Assembly: GCF_018812025.1 (NCBI RefSeq) | Contig: NC_063050.1 | Location: 8,991,539 to 9,055,538, forward strand | Length of the DNA stretch: 64,000 nt | Direction of reading: 5' to 3' | DNA from: Megalobrama amblycephala | Lineage: Eukaryota; Chordata; Actinopteri; Cypriniformes; Xenocyprididae | Shown: positions 1 to 11,433 of the stretch, one piece after another | Layout: every line of letters begins with the position of its first letter | Numbering within the stretch: position 1 is the first letter of the stretch | Position numbers and translations under genes: made by a program | The notes under the pieces: generated by a model | What the model was told of the DNA's origin: nothing | The model's input: the letters and a program-made list of their open reading frames with translations, nothing else | Database searches by the model: none

Positions 1-852
1 AAGGTTCTGTAACACTCTCAGAACTCCTTCTCTCAATTCGCCTTTGCTGGAATGCTGAAACTCAGAATTATTTACAGCACTTTCAAAATCATTGAATTCT
101 GACTCTTTAAGGATTTGTGACATTAGCTGTGTGACTTCAGCTAGGGACATATCATAGAGCTTCATTTTTCTGGACAACTCTGTCCTAAACTCAGAAAAGT
201 TTCTATGCACTGATGGCAAATTCTCAGCAATTCTTTCTATGTCTTCAGGACCTATAGCGGTACTGACTGCTTGTAACTGCAGTATGGGGGTTACAGATGG
301 AACTGTGTCAACCCCTTTTGCCCTACTCTGAGCCTTTTGTCTCACTCCACACACTTCAACTGCATTTACATCTTTATCCATGAATCCAGTATTGCTATTG
401 CCCTCTAGTATACAGAAACTCTGTAAGTCAGGATAGCTTTCATCTGACTGTTGGTCTTTTGAGTCACATTTGGTTGAGGCTTTGTTAAGGCCCAACTTCT
501 GAGTGAGACGAGACACTCTAGTGTGCAACTGTTTGTTCTGCTCTTCTAACTTAGCAATACGTTGAATTTGGTCTTGTGCAATGGATAGAGTAAATTCTCT
601 GTGGCAGCAGATAATGCCCATCATATTTTTCTTCCGAATACAAGCACCAAGTACCTTTTTGCATTCTCCAATAGACCAAACTTTTCCTGGATGAATCCCA
701 AATTTCTTTGTCAAATCCAATCTGACTGACTCAGTCACTATTGAGTCCATGTGTTTTCCTAACAATGATTTGAACTCACTATCTGTCCATAAAGGGGTAG
801 CTAGTCCACCTTTCTCAGTTGTTGGAATTAGTCTAGCATTCTTTCTCAACAT
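1..852 (-). CDS. Gag-like ORF of an LTR retroelement (partial, runs off left edge)
   Basis: An open frame on the minus strand starts at the ATG at 850-852 and stays open to the window edge (284 codons). An in-frame stop lies a short way upstream, so this is the first Met. The protein is charged; a mid-region stretch of Leu/Gln/Glu/Lys heptads (near residues 130-155) looks like a coiled coil. It lies just downstream of a primer-binding site and LTR at 1436-1777 in the same orientation, which is where gag sits in an LTR retroelement or endogenous retrovirus. I do not recognise the family from the residues and no pol is in view. The Gag role is inferred from position. Confidence 0.55.
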   Translation of the reverse strand, partial: MLRKNARLIPTTEKGGLATPLWTDSEFKSLLGKHMDSIVTESVRLDLTKKFGIHPGKVWSIGECKKVLGACIRKKNMMGIICCHREFTLSIAQDQIQRIAKLEEQNKQLHTRVSRLTQKLGLNKASTKCDSKDQQSDESYPDLQSFCILEGNSNTGFMDKDVNAVEVCGVRQKAQSRAKGVDTVPSVTPILQLQAVSTAIGPEDIERIAENLPSVHRNFSEFRTELSRKMKLYDMSLAEVTQLMSQILKESEFNDFESAVNNSEFQHSSKGELREGVLRVLQNL

Positions 853-894
853 TTTGTAATGTCTTTCTGGCACAACAATACACTTCAACACTTC

Positions 895-1330
895 CCTGAC
901 AGAGCAGAGGTTAATCTAGTTAATACACATCGTAATGTATTCAACCTTCTCTGACGAGCAGAGTTGAAACAACTTGCTACCACACTTTAACAGTTATAAC
1001 CTTCCCTGAATTAACAGAGGATGAACCTTCTTCTCTAGCAAAGTAGAGGATGGCTATTCTGTTAACACACCACCTTCCCTGATAAAACAGAGGACAACAC
1101 AAATTATTAGCACTTTACACTAATTCTTCCCTGCCTGAACAGAGGATACCTAATTATTAGCATGTGATGCTAAACTTCCCTGCCTAAACAGAGGATAAAC
1201 TTCATCTCTAAAAGAACATTTTTAGAGGATAACTTAGTTAACCAAACCCTACAGCTGTCTGTTAACTCTTCTCTGACGGCGCAGAGGATAACACATTAGT
1301 ACTGGTCTTTGGTTCTTTTGGATAGAGTAT
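895..1330 (-). repeat. Degenerate short repeats in the retroelement leader
   Basis: Between the primer-binding site and the gag-like ORF, a motif reading on the plus strand as cttccctg, 3-10 variable bases, then acagagg recurs about eight times at irregular spacing (roughly 30-60 bp). The intervals are AT-rich. It may be an expanded untranslated leader, perhaps a structured or packaging region; that role is inference. Confidence 0.5.
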
Positions 1331-1435
1331 CACTCACCAACCCTTGGGTGAACAGGAAAATTCAGCCTGGATCTTCCTTTGGATCAGATCTTTGTTGTGC
1401 TTGAAGTTCCAATCTGATTTGAGGTGAGAAGCTCT

Positions 1436-1453
1436 ATCCGGGTCACGGCACCA
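1436..1453 (-). other. Primer-binding site, tRNA-His-like
   Basis: The minus strand reads TGGTGCCGTGACCCGGAT, starting 4 bases after the LTR end at 1458. From knowledge of tRNA 3' ends this matches the complement of tRNA-His with one mismatch. It fixes the orientation of the element as minus. Confidence 0.6.
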
Positions 1454-1457
1454 AAAC

Positions 1458-1777
1458 TGTTGGAAATCTCAGAAGCATAGACCAGGAGACTTTGGGATCT
1501 CTTGAAGCAGAAGTTACTCTTTATTGAGAAACACGCTGTGCGTCGCTGTGGTCATCCAAAATCTAACTAAGGCAGTGACTTGGTAGTTCATATACATTCA
1601 AGGGGGAGGGATACATAGAGTAGAGGTGTGGACAATCTAAACAAAAGGATGCAAATGCAGTACAGGAATCAGATCATTGCCTACATTTCCCAGCCATGAT
1701 CTAATCAGCATAACTGTGTCATTCAAATGCATAGGTGCTAATCCAATCAGTCTGGCAGTATCACCTATACCTTTACA
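1458..1777 (-). mobile_element. LTR (about 320 bp) of the minus-strand retroelement
   Basis: The block starts with TG and ends with CA on the plus strand, the usual LTR ends. On the minus strand an AATAAA signal (complement near 1517) lies about 60 bp before the LTR 3' end, and the primer-binding site follows directly. Its outer flank at 1778 runs into remnants of a plus-strand Ty3/gypsy pol gene, which suggests insertion into that older element. The other flank lies outside the window, so a target duplication cannot be checked. Confidence 0.6.
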
Positions 1778-1868
1778 TTATCATAGAGACAAAAGCACTG
1801 CTGTATCTTGAGCTTGTCCTGCCAAATGGTCAGGATGTAGGATCCGCAGATTTTAAACAGATTCTTAA

Positions 1869-2420
1869 ATTTGTAATTCCACACCTGGTGACCGTGTTCT
1901 GTTACGGAACCATTCACATAGGGGAAGAAATAAGATACAAGATCACTGGGAATCCCTACCTTACATTGTGGTGAAACAGAACCACGCAGACACTCCAGTC
2001 TACACCATTCGCCCAGAGAAAGGAGGCCCATGTAAAGTTGTACATAGGGATCAACTCAAGCATTGCACTTTTCAGTCATCACCATTACCTTGCACATCTA
2101 GGCATAAATCTAGAGAATATGTAGGACAGGAACATATTGATTCTGAAGACACTTATGTTCTTGCAGTTCCTGCTGTTACACTTGCACCTGACTCACACAC
2201 AAACACAGGGTGTAGAAGTGAAGATGGGGATGAACTAGATGTGGGTGTTAGAGACCATGATAATGATAATGATAATGGTCAGTCTGTAATTGAGTCTGTA
2301 AATTCAGGTGGTTCTGATGCTGAAAGTGAAAATGAAAGTATTCCTGAACCTAGACGTTCTCAACGTCAGAACAGAGGTACTTTACCTGTTAGGTATAGGA
2401 CTGACTATGTCTTGAAATAA
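1869..2420 (+). pseudogene. Ty3/gypsy pol, integrase C-terminal end (fragment)
   Basis: From 1869 an open frame (upstream stop at 1866-1868) reads through a [13 protein letters not shown] segment, a W-E-x-L-P-Y strand, then VYTIRPE and KVVHRDQL motifs, and ends in an acidic linker and a PRRSQR...RGTLPVRYR tail. This order is typical of the integrase C-terminus of Ty3/gypsy retrotransposons. Everything upstream (RT, RNase H, integrase core) is missing, probably cut off by insertion of the minus-strand LTR element. The stop at 2418-2420 looks like the natural pol terminus, since a polypurine tract and LTR follow. Confidence 0.75.
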
Positions 2421-2608
2421 TGCATACCTGAATGTTTTAGAAGTTAAGTTTATTGTAAACGTATCTCAAATATCCAAGTTGAGTAACTTTGAACCTTTTC
2501 ATTGTGTACTGATGTTTTACACTGTGAAAGAATTTTTACCTGCTATTCTCTGTTCTTTATTTTTCAGGGACTGAGTTGCTGAATGGAAGTCCGATGGTAT
2601 GGCAGGGT

Positions 2609-3945
2609 TTAGCAGGGGGGAATGTAGGGGATCTACATAATTTTATTTGAAAGAGACTTTTATTTTGATTTTTGCCATGGGCGCCGCCATGACATGCGCG
2701 CGAAGAGTGAAGAGAGAACGGTGAGACGGTGAAATGAGCTGTGACGCACTGAAGAAAAATGCGTTGATATTTCGGGTAGTTTATAGTGTCAAAGTTATGT
2801 TCAGACCCGTGACACGCATTACAGATGCATGATGTTATTTTCAAAGTCTCCGTTCGCGTTAACAAGTTTGTTATAGATCATGACGCAACAAGTTTTCCGT
2901 CGTGTCTATGTGTGTGTGTGAAGTTGAAAAGGCCTACTAACAGTTAACAAGTGATTCGCTGTAGGAGTTGAATACCCTCGCGTTTTCTTTGAGTTTAAAT
3001 ACAGTTTTTGTTTCATTTGTTCAAACGAACTTGAAACAGTGAATGCTGTTATGGCTCGTGTGAAAAGGGTTCGTTGAGTCGTCGGATAGGGCCGTGTGTT
3101 GTTCGTCTTCTCAATACGCTTCCATCAGCTGGGATTGCGGCCTCGTTGGATCAAGCTGCTGTCGTCAGGATCGCGGGTACAATCGCTGTGGGTTATTGAG
3201 TGAAGAGACATTACCCTGCCATCCGTTGGACACCATTCAACACCTCGTCCATTAACTAAGAGTTGTGATGTACATTATTTTCTTCATTTTCTTCTGAACT
3301 CTGGTAAGCAAACCATCGTTTTCTTTCCGTGAGTGAACAGAACTGAACTGTTGAATCGCACAATTATCATTAATTGGAATTGTGAATAGTGGATTTACCT
3401 GCAAAGGGATTCATATACTTTCTTCTGTGCGCATTCTTGAACTTTTTGATTCGTGAACTCAGGAATGGACAGAGTATAACTTTTCCATTTTTTTTTTGCT
3501 CTGGATTTTTGAACTTTTCATGCCAAATTGGAGTGAATTTAAGTGAACTTTTGAATTCAAGTGAACTTTAAAATTGAACTTTATTTGAAGGGGAGTGTAA
3601 CTTGAATGTATGTGAACATCTTCAGTGTGTTTAAAAAGGAACACTGTTATTTGATATTGAACTGAAATTGACACACACATATTTGTTGATTTTCATTTTC
3701 TTTATTTGTTTTTGTATTGATTGAAATTGAGATTTGACTGAACTTGAAATTTGTTTCTCTCCTGCTGAAAAAAAACAAAGAAACAAAGAACAATAACAAT
3801 TCAGAAAACGAATGCAATTCAGTTAGTAAATAAATATATTTGTTAGTTAAGCTGAAACTGTTGTTAATTTTGAGTCACTTATACTAAGGAGTGGGGGCGT
3901 CTTACCTGTCCTGTTAGATCTGGGGAGGGTGGGTTTTGCAGACGA
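2609..3945 (+). mobile_element. Polypurine tract and long 3' LTR of the Ty3/gypsy element
   Basis: An A/G-rich tract at about 2611-2622 directly precedes TGTAGGGG at 2623, the expected polypurine tract/LTR junction downstream of the pol terminus. The following about 1.3 kb has no convincing ORF. It includes a GC-richer, promoter-like stretch around 3050-3250 and AATAAA-like signals near 3828. The right boundary is uncertain; 3945 (ending in tgca) is one choice and about 4040-4060 another. Confidence 0.5.
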
Positions 3946-4483
3946 AAAAACCTTACTTACTTTCTGAGTTTTTGCATACATACACTACTTCAGGTGGTTG
4001 CCGTATAACCAATAAATCCTGAAGCCCACCTCACCACATCTTGAGCATTATATATTGCAACACGATAGGCATCACACACACAACTGACAGTTTAGTTGTA
4101 CAAAGACTAAAAGCATTGGGTGGGAGGACCAAGATCCTGTTGCTCACTCAGTCTTCCTTAGATAAGTGTTTAGCGTTCCCCCCACAAGGCGGTGGCATAT
4201 TCCCCTCCGCCACATATGTTATGTGTAGTGTCTAAGGTGCATTAAAAGAAGGGGGACATTGTGCGAGTGTGTCAACCTGGGACAGAGCTGCTGTCCCAGT
4301 GAACCACTTCTTGCCTGTCTCACCTGCCTGAGTGTTTGTGAGGTTTTTCAATGTATGTATATATATTTTCTCTTCTACGTTGTGGTGCATTAGAAACACG
4401 AGAAGATTAGGGGGGGATTGGAAATAATCCAATGTTTTAAATATAGTGGTATTGACAATGAAAACCAGGTTAGTTATTCCAAA
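3946..4483. other. Non-coding spacer
   Basis: No recognisable gene. It holds a second AATAAA-like signal near 4009 and short unconvincing ORFs, and ends at the simple-repeat tail of the L1-like LINE. Confidence 0.4.
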
Positions 4484-4705
4484 ATAGCAATAATAATAAT
4501 AATAATAATAATGATGATGATGATGATGATGATGATGCTGTTGATGATGACAATGATGACGACAATGGCAATGATAAGAGTGATAAGAGCAACAATAAAT
4601 AAAACAATAATGACAATGATAACAACAAACAATAATAACAACCATAACAATAACATTAATAAAAGTATGAAAATGATGACAACAATAACAGCAATGCAGT
4701 AATAT
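4484..4705. repeat. Compound trinucleotide repeat, probable LINE tail
   Basis: A run of aat units (about 4486-4512) passes into atg units (4512-4536) and then into degenerate aac/aat/gac-rich DNA to about 4700. It lies immediately 3' of the LINE ORF2 stop on the minus strand, where simple-repeat tails of L1/Tx1-like elements occur. Long poly-His, poly-Met and poly-Ile reading frames here are artefacts of the repeat. Confidence 0.7.
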
Positions 4706-5564
4706 CTGTGGTTTGATTATAATGTGGGAGGAGTTGGGGTTGAGGATAGAGAAGGGATTCAGAGTTGTAAGAGGTCAGAAAGTGTTGGATGACAGAGGTC
4801 GGTTTCAGATGAATAATTATAGGAGGGAGATGTATATTCAAATGAAATGAAGTCAGTAAGGAGATTTTTCCAGTGGTTAATGTGTATGTTGCTGCGAGTT
4901 TTCAAGTTCATGAGGATAGTTTTCTTGGCGATGGTTAGAGCTATTAGGAGAATTTTACAATTTATAGATTTTTCAGTAATTATTGTGAGGTCCCCTAGCA
5001 AGCAGAGAGAGGGCGATAGTGGGATGTGGCAACCCACTAAAGTGGATAGTGACTGTGTGACCTCTTCCCAAAACTGTTTGATGGGAGTGCAGTGCCAGGT
5101 TGCATGGATGTATGTATCTGTGGATTTCTGACTGCAATGTGAGCAAATTTCTGATGCAAAACCCATTTTAGCTAATCTATTGCCCGTGTAATGTGTTCTG
5201 TGAAGTGTTTTGTATTGTATTAATTGTAGATTAGCATTTTTGGACATAAGATAGATGTTTTTGCAGATTTGGGTCCAGAAGTTGGCATCAGGAGCTATTG
5301 AGAGATCATTTTCCCATTTTATTGTTGGCAAATATATGGTCTGAAGTTGATTTGAAATGATTTTGTATATTTTAAAGTTTCTTTTGGGATGGAATGTTAA
5401 CCAAGTCTGATATTGCGGGTGGAAGTTCTAAGTTTGTGGCTCTGATGTTTATTTTTGCCAGAACAGAAGATTTGATTTGTAGGTATTTTAAAAATTCATT
5501 GCTCCTGATGCCAAACTCCTGGGCCAACTGTGGAAATGTTGTTAATGTGTTGGATTTGAAAATA

Positions 5565-7285
5565 TGTGACCCGTCACGGAAACCAGGGACACAAGTCGGC
5601 AGCACAACTCTTGAGCAAAATGAGAAAGAAGCATTTTTTTTCAAAATTGGTGATTTTCGTTTTTTTGCAGAATCTGTTAGTTGAGATCATGAAGAAGCCT
5701 TTCCATGTTTGAGATAGCAGTATTGGTAACTTTAAAAGCGTACATTTTGAGGTTGAAATCGGCTTGTTTTTCAGAGATTCTAGCACGCAGTAGGGGCGTG
5801 TCATGTCTGTGTGTATTTTCATACTGGGAAGCATGGCTACTTATTATGCAGCGCTCTGGCCGGCTCTAGCTGATATCAAAATTCAATGAAGAACTGTGGC
5901 CGTTACACCGAAAATGTTTTGAAGTACTTCTTCGACAAGCCGGATGCTTATGAACAAGCGCTCACTGATTCTGAAGACGATCTGAGCGACGATGAAAGCG
6001 GCATAATAAGACATTACGTTACCTCTCTGGAGTCGGGTAACGCGCCGGCGCATTTTGCAGGATTTTTTTCACATTGCAGCAAAACAGACTTAAAATACTC
6101 CGTCATTTTTTGTCATAGAGACATAAGTAATATATCAATTGAAACTATAGAATGTCTTCTTTTATTTGTGTACACTCAGAGTAAAAACAAAATGTTGTGC
6201 TTTTTGAAGAATAAAGAAAACTAACATGATGCGTGATCTCTCGTCTCCCTCTGAACGAAGTCCAATCTGATAGTTCTCAGAAAATGAACTGTAACTTAGT
6301 GAATACTAATCATAAAAAAATTATACTTATGTCTGAAAAAACGTTGAAATGTCAAGTTTTAAAACGTGTAAGTCAAATCGAAAACAAACCTTCTGTGTTT
6401 ATGTAATCTGTATGAAAAGAGAGCCATGTCAGAAGTCCGTGATTCAGCTCATTATCTGCTAATGCGGCCACGCCCACGGAGCCAGCGCTATTCAGACGCA
6501 AATTCAGAGGCAATACATGCATTCATCGTCTCAATCGTGTATTTATTGTCTTGAAAAGTGTTTTGAATAGCCATAGTTAGTCTCTGGCCTCTGTTAGTCC
6601 AGTTATTTCCTGGATTGCCTATTCTTCTTTAACAGGCTTCTCAGGTGAGAAAATTTCATTTCATGATTATAGTGACCAAAATGATCACGGTTATCACAGA
6701 ATCCTGTTCAAAAAGTCAATTCACCTAGTTTTATGTGGAAAACCAGCAAATAAAAAATAAAATTAGCATCAATATGTACTTTTTCTTTACATAAAAATTA
6801 AAATAATAACATTAAAAATGATGGGCAGATTTTAAAGGAGTGTCTTACAACATGTTATCTACAATGCACAAGTTCAAATAGAGTTTTGACAAAAAAGTCA
6901 CATATTTCAGCCTCTAAATCATTTTTATAAAAGTCAAAAAAGATAAATTACTGACATTTACAATGCACATTAACCTTTATTATTAATAGTATGCGGTCCA
7001 TGCAGCTTTACAGGGGGTATGACTTATCTAAATGAGATGTAAATGAGCCCTATTGTCACTCCCAGCAGGTGAGAACAGGCGAGAACTGCAACTTTAGAGG
7101 CGTTTTTCTCCCTATAGAGCTTTCTTGAGTGCCTACCTTCAAATGGCCACAACTTCTCCAAATATTATCAGATTTCCATGTGTCACACATCGTTGGAAAG
7201 CTTGGAGACTGCACTTTCAGAATCTGCGAATAACTCAAAATGCCCCAGAACCGACTTGTGTCCCTACTTTCCGTGACTGGTCACA
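5565..7285. mobile_element. 1.72-kb DNA transposon with TA duplication inside LINE ORF2
   Basis: The left end (tgtgacccgtcacggaaa) and the reverse complement of the right end (tgtgaccagtcacggaaa) match, and similarity continues through gggacacaagtcgg, giving inverted repeats of about 35 bp. TA lies directly outside each end (5563-5564 and 7286-7287). The LINE protein frame is interrupted exactly here, so the insertion came after the LINE. TA target sites suggest a Tc1/mariner-type or similar element. The inside is mostly non-coding, so it is probably non-autonomous. Confidence 0.75.
5886..6224 (+). CDS. Hypothetical acidic ORF (112 aa) within the DNA transposon
   Basis: The N-terminal half is acidic, with a Ser/Asp/Glu-rich segment (about residues 26-40), and the C-terminal half is unstructured-looking. 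It lies wholly within the TA-flanked insertion. Acidic N-termini occur in some transposases, so it could be a leftover transposase start, but there are no catalytic motifs and no downstream continuation. I do not recognise it; chance is a real possibility. Confidence 0.25.
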   Translation: MKNCGRYTENVLKYFFDKPDAYEQALTDSEDDLSDDESGIIRHYVTSLESGNAPAHFAGFFSHCSKTDLKYSVIFCHRDISNISIETIECLLLFVYTQSKNKMLCFLKNKEN

Positions 7286-10200
7286 TATGTTTAATGTGAG
7301 TGATACTTTTTTCAGCCCATGTGCGGAAGTTCAGTATTTTTTTATTGCTTATGAAGTCAGGATTGTTCCACAGTGGGGTGAGGTTAGACGGAGCTAGTAT
7401 AGAATTTGTGATTTGGTGAAATTTCCACCAGGCTGTCAGAGTGGAAGTTATTGTTACAGCATCAATACTTGTGTGTTGTTTGATTGATTTAGAAAGGAAC
7501 GGTATGTCAGCTATATTTAATTCTTTGCATAGTGACTGTTCTATATCTAGCCATATAATATCGGATTGGGTGGGGTGGATCCATTTGTATATGTATTGCA
7601 GTTGGTTAGCCATTGAGTAGTAATGAAAGTTTGGTGCTTCTAGTCCTCCTTGAGCCTTGTTTTTTTGTAGTGTAGCGAGTTTTATCCTTGGCGTTTTATT
7701 TTTCCAGTAGAAGTGAGTGATGATGGAGTCTAGTGATTTAAACCAGGTGAGTGTGGGGTGGGTTGGAATCATTGAGAATAGATAATTGATTTTTGGTAAA
7801 ATTGTCATCTTTATTGCTGCTATCCTGCCAATTATGGAGATTGGAAGGTTGAGCCATCGAAGCAAGTCATCTTCTATTTTTTTTAGCAATGGTGTGAAGT
7901 TGAGTGTTACCAACTCTGACAGTCTGGAGGAAATTTTGATGCCTAAGTAAGTGATGTGATCATGACAAATAGGTATAGGTGATTGGTGGGGCGCCACATC
8001 CCATTTGGTTTTATGTAAAGGGAGGATGGATGATTTGTTCCAATTTATTGCATAATCTGAGATCTTTGAAAAGGACTGGATTGTTTTAATTATTTCTTGA
8101 GTGGATACTAATGGTTGTTGTATAAATAGTAGAATATCATCTGCATAAAGTGAGATTTTATGTTTTTGTTGTGGTGTTTCAATACCTTTGATCGATGGGT
8201 TTTTGTGGATGGCTGCTGCTAGGGGTTCAATAAAAATGGTGAATAGAAATGGAGAGAGTGGACATCCCTGCCTCGTCCCCCTGTGCAGTGTGAAACTTTG
8301 TGATGTTAATCCATTAGTTGTGACTGTGGCAGATGGTGATGTGTATAAAATCTTGATCCAGTTAATAAATAACTCTCCAAAGCCAAATTTTTGTAGTGTG
8401 GTGAATAAAAATTTCCAGACCTGGAAATGACCCTGTCGAAAGCTTTTTCTGCATCTAATGTGGCAATAAGTGTATCTTTCTGTTGTACTGATGAGTAATG
8501 CATTAAATTGTATAATCTGCAAGTATTGTTGGATGCGTGTCTACCTTTTATAAAGCCGGTCTGATCGGGATGGATGATATATGGTATAATTTTTTCAATT
8601 CTATGGGATAATGCTTTGCTGATGATTTTTATGTCGACATTTATAAGTGAAATAGGACGGTAGTTAGATGTGAGGGTGTGGTCTTTGTTGAGTTTAGGGA
8701 TGAGTGATATAAGCGCTGTGTTCATGTGGGATGGGAATTTAGCATTTTGTTTTATTTCTGTTATTGTTCTACTGAATAATGGGAATAAGGTTGACCCAAA
8801 ATGTTTGTAGAACTCAGCAGGGAAGCCATCCGGTCCTGGTGCCTTATTATTTTGCATGTATTTCAGTGCGGAGTGGAGTTCTTTTTCAGTGACTGGTAAT
8901 TCGAGAGAGTTAATTTGTTCCGGGTTGAGTTTTGGTAGTAGGATGTTATCGAGGAATTGGTTTATGTCTTCTTGGTTTGGGTCCAGATCAGATGAGTATA
9001 ATTTTTTGTAGTATTCTTCAAATATTTTGTTTATCTCAATTGGTGAATTGGTTAGCTTCCCTGCTGAGTTTCTAATAGACGTTATAGCTGTTTTTTCTTT
9101 ATTTCTTTTTATTTGACTGGCTAAATATTTTCTGGATTTGTTACTATGGTGAAAAGTATCGTGACAAAGTCTGTGAATAAGAAACTGGTTTCTTTTATTT
9201 ATTATTTCATTAAGCAAGCATTTATTTTTTCTTAATTCTTTATGGATGGTTTCTGATGGGTTATTTCCATATAAAATTTCCAATTCTTTTATTTTTTCTT
9301 CTAGTTGGACTTCTTTTTCTTTTTCCTTCTTTTTTTTTATGAACTGAATATGAAATAATTTTCCCCCGTAATACTACTTTCCATGTGTTCCAGAGCAGTG
9401 ATGCTGGTGACTTTGGAGAGTCATTTATTTCAAGGAAGGATGTCCACTCTCTCTTGAAGTAGCTGTCAAATTCTGGGTCCTTCAAGAGTGATGTATTAAA
9501 ACGCCATCAAGTGGGGTGCTTCTGTATGGCGGGTGTGTTCCATGTGAGAGTTACCGGAGAATGGTCACTAATATTGATGGGATGAATTTTGGTTTCTATG
9601 ATATTTGGTATGACTGAATTACTGGTTAGAAAGAAATCAATGCGTGAGTAGGTTTGGTGGACATTAGAATAAAACGTATACTGTCTGGCGAATGGGTGTT
9701 GTAGCCTCCAACCATCGCCAAGACCAAAATCACTCATGAACTGTTTTATTGTTTTGGAGGACTGCCAGAATTTGCCTGTATGTTTTGACCTGTCCAATGG
9801 TGGATTGATTATGGTGTTATAGTCTCCTCCTATAATTATTAGACTGCTAGCAAGGTTTGAAAGAGAGGAAAAGAACTTTGTAAAGAAGGAGGGGTCATCA
9901 GAGTTTGGTCCATAAATGTTGCCAATTGTTATTGGATTATTGTTGATTGAAATGTTGATAATGATAAAACGGCCTTCAGGATCTGAAATGGTTGTATGGT
10001 GGTTAAATTGTATTTTTTTGTTTATTAAGATGCATACACCTCTTTGTTTTGAATTATAGTATGAGGAAAAACAGTGGTTAAAATGTGTAGTTTTTAAGCT
10101 GTTTTGTGTAGATTGTGAGAAGTGCGTTTCCTGTATTAGACATATGTCAGCTTGTGTATTTTTTAGGTAATTTAGGACTTTGTTTTTTTTTTTGTTTGTG

Positions 10201-10287
10201 AGCCAACTCCACGAATGTTCCAAGTTAAGAATTTTAATTGCATGAACAATTGCATGTGAACTTCATAATTATGTTGTGTGAGTATAA

Positions 10288-10291
10288 GTCT

Positions 10292-10332
<41 letters not shown>
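10288..10332. repeat. (TG)n microsatellite
   Basis: About 20 TG units lie between ORF1 and ORF2 of the LINE. A separate homopolymer of about 24 A followed by G-rich DNA lies at 10519-10550. Confidence 0.9.
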
Positions 10333-10333
<1 letters not shown>

Positions 10334-10629
10334 CAAATGAAAAAACAAACAAACAAAACAGGACAAACATAGATTCCCATGACCAACAACAAAACATGTA
10401 AACAACGAGCAAAAAAAAGCTAATTTGGTGCATTTAGTGTACAATGTATGCGTGTGGTGCAAGTGGTTTGATGTTAAGAGTATAAATAGACAAGAGGAGT
10501 GGTAGAGAGAGGAAGGAGAAAAAAAAAAAAAAAAAAAAAAAGGGGGGGAAGGAAAGGGGGGATGATAGAGTTAGAGTGAGAGAGGGGCAGGGGGTCTATT
10601 GTCTATACATCACTTCACAGTTTCTGAAA

Positions 10630-11433
10630 TTAATAAAGCCAGGGGGTAGTGTCTTTTTCTCTGAATAATTGTCCATCAATATATAGTTTGTCTACTGTAA
10701 TTATTGCTTTTTTACCTTGATTGATCATTGATTTGCGGATGGGAAAGAGTAGCTTACGTCGGCGGATGATCTCTTGTGGAAATTGATCGTTGAGTCCGTA
10801 ATGAGTCCTTTTTAGCTGCCGGCCTTGTCGCTGAACCAGTACTTTTTGTTTGAAATGTTCAAATTTGACGATGATGGGCCGGGGTCGGTTGGAGTTGAGG
10901 GGTTTCTGTCCTAAACGGTGTACGCGATGGAAGGTGATTTGTTCGACAGTCTCTGGTGTAAGTTTGAGCTGGTTAACCATGAAATCCTTGACAGATTTTT
11001 CGGGGTCTTCGGTGGATGATTCGGGAATGCCAGAGAGGATTAAATTGTCTCTCATACTGCGTGACTGTAGATCCAGGATGGTTTCTTGCATAGCTTTGTT
11101 TTCGGTGGTGACGGAGGTGAGTTGAGTGGCTACAGTTGAAAGTTTAGCAGTGAGTGTGTCCACGGAGCTTTTTAATGATTTGTTTTCTTCTGTGAGCAAA
11201 TCGACTTGTTGTTGACTATATTCCAGGCTGTGGCGAAGGTTTTGGAATTCTTTGTGGAGTACTTCGATGAGTGATAGTCTAGAATCCAAATTAGATAAGC
11301 GTTCGTTGATTGATAAAAGTACGTCGGAACAGCAGTTAGTTTTGATAGGAGTGGATATTGGTGACGATGAAGAATCAGTTGATATGGGAGAGTCCGAAGT
11401 GCGCGGTTTTTTGGCTTTGCGTGATCGGCCCAT
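10630..11433 (-). CDS. LINE ORF1 RNA-binding protein (L1/Tx1 type, 267 aa)
   Basis: Intact reading frame from the ATG at 11433. The order is a basic, Ser-rich N-terminus (about 1-35), a long coiled coil (about 40-115, with Leu/Gln/Glu heptads such as YSQQQVDLLTEENKSLKSS), then an RRM-like region beginning MRDNLILSGIPE and containing VHRLG and RPRPIIVKF, and a C-terminal domain with RRRKLLFPI and VDKLYIDG. This is the layout of L1 ORF1 proteins, which trimerise and coat LINE RNA in the cytoplasm. It lies just upstream of ORF2. No internal stop was seen, so this half of the element is less damaged than ORF2. Confidence 0.8.
   Translation of the reverse strand: MGRSRKAKKPRTSDSPISTDSSSSPISTPIKTNCCSDVLLSINERLSNLDSRLSLIEVLHKEFQNLRHSLEYSQQQVDLLTEENKSLKSSVDTLTAKLSTVATQLTSVTTENKAMQETILDLQSRSMRDNLILSGIPESSTEDPEKSVKDFMVNQLKLTPETVEQITFHRVHRLGQKPLNSNRPRPIIVKFEHFKQKVLVQRQGRQLKRTHYGLNDQFPQEIIRRRKLLFPIRKSMINQGKKAIITVDKLYIDGQLFREKDTTPWLY

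Larger units (their letters stand above)
4759..10243 (-). pseudogene. LINE ORF2: endonuclease plus reverse transcriptase, broken
   Basis: The ATG at 10243 begins the endonuclease (FLTWNIRGVGS), followed by QETHF, GGDYNTI and SDHSPVTL, the catalytic signatures of APE-type LINE endonucleases. RT motifs follow: GPDGFPAEFY, YRPISLINVD, QTGFIKGR, LDAEKAFDRV, RQGCPLSP and YADD (near 8137-8148). A Cys/His motif, CSHC...H...C, sits near the C-terminus, as in L1/Tx1 ORF2. Damage: a homopolymer frameshift near 10183-10193 just after the start, breaks near 9260-9500, a frameshift near 8420 between RT motifs, and the insertion at 5565-7285. Catalytic residues survive, but the frame does not. Confidence 0.85.

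Noticed and set aside
4232..4702. Long His-, Met- and Ile-rich ORFs on both strands
   Set aside because: They arise from aat/atg trinucleotide repeats in the LINE tail.
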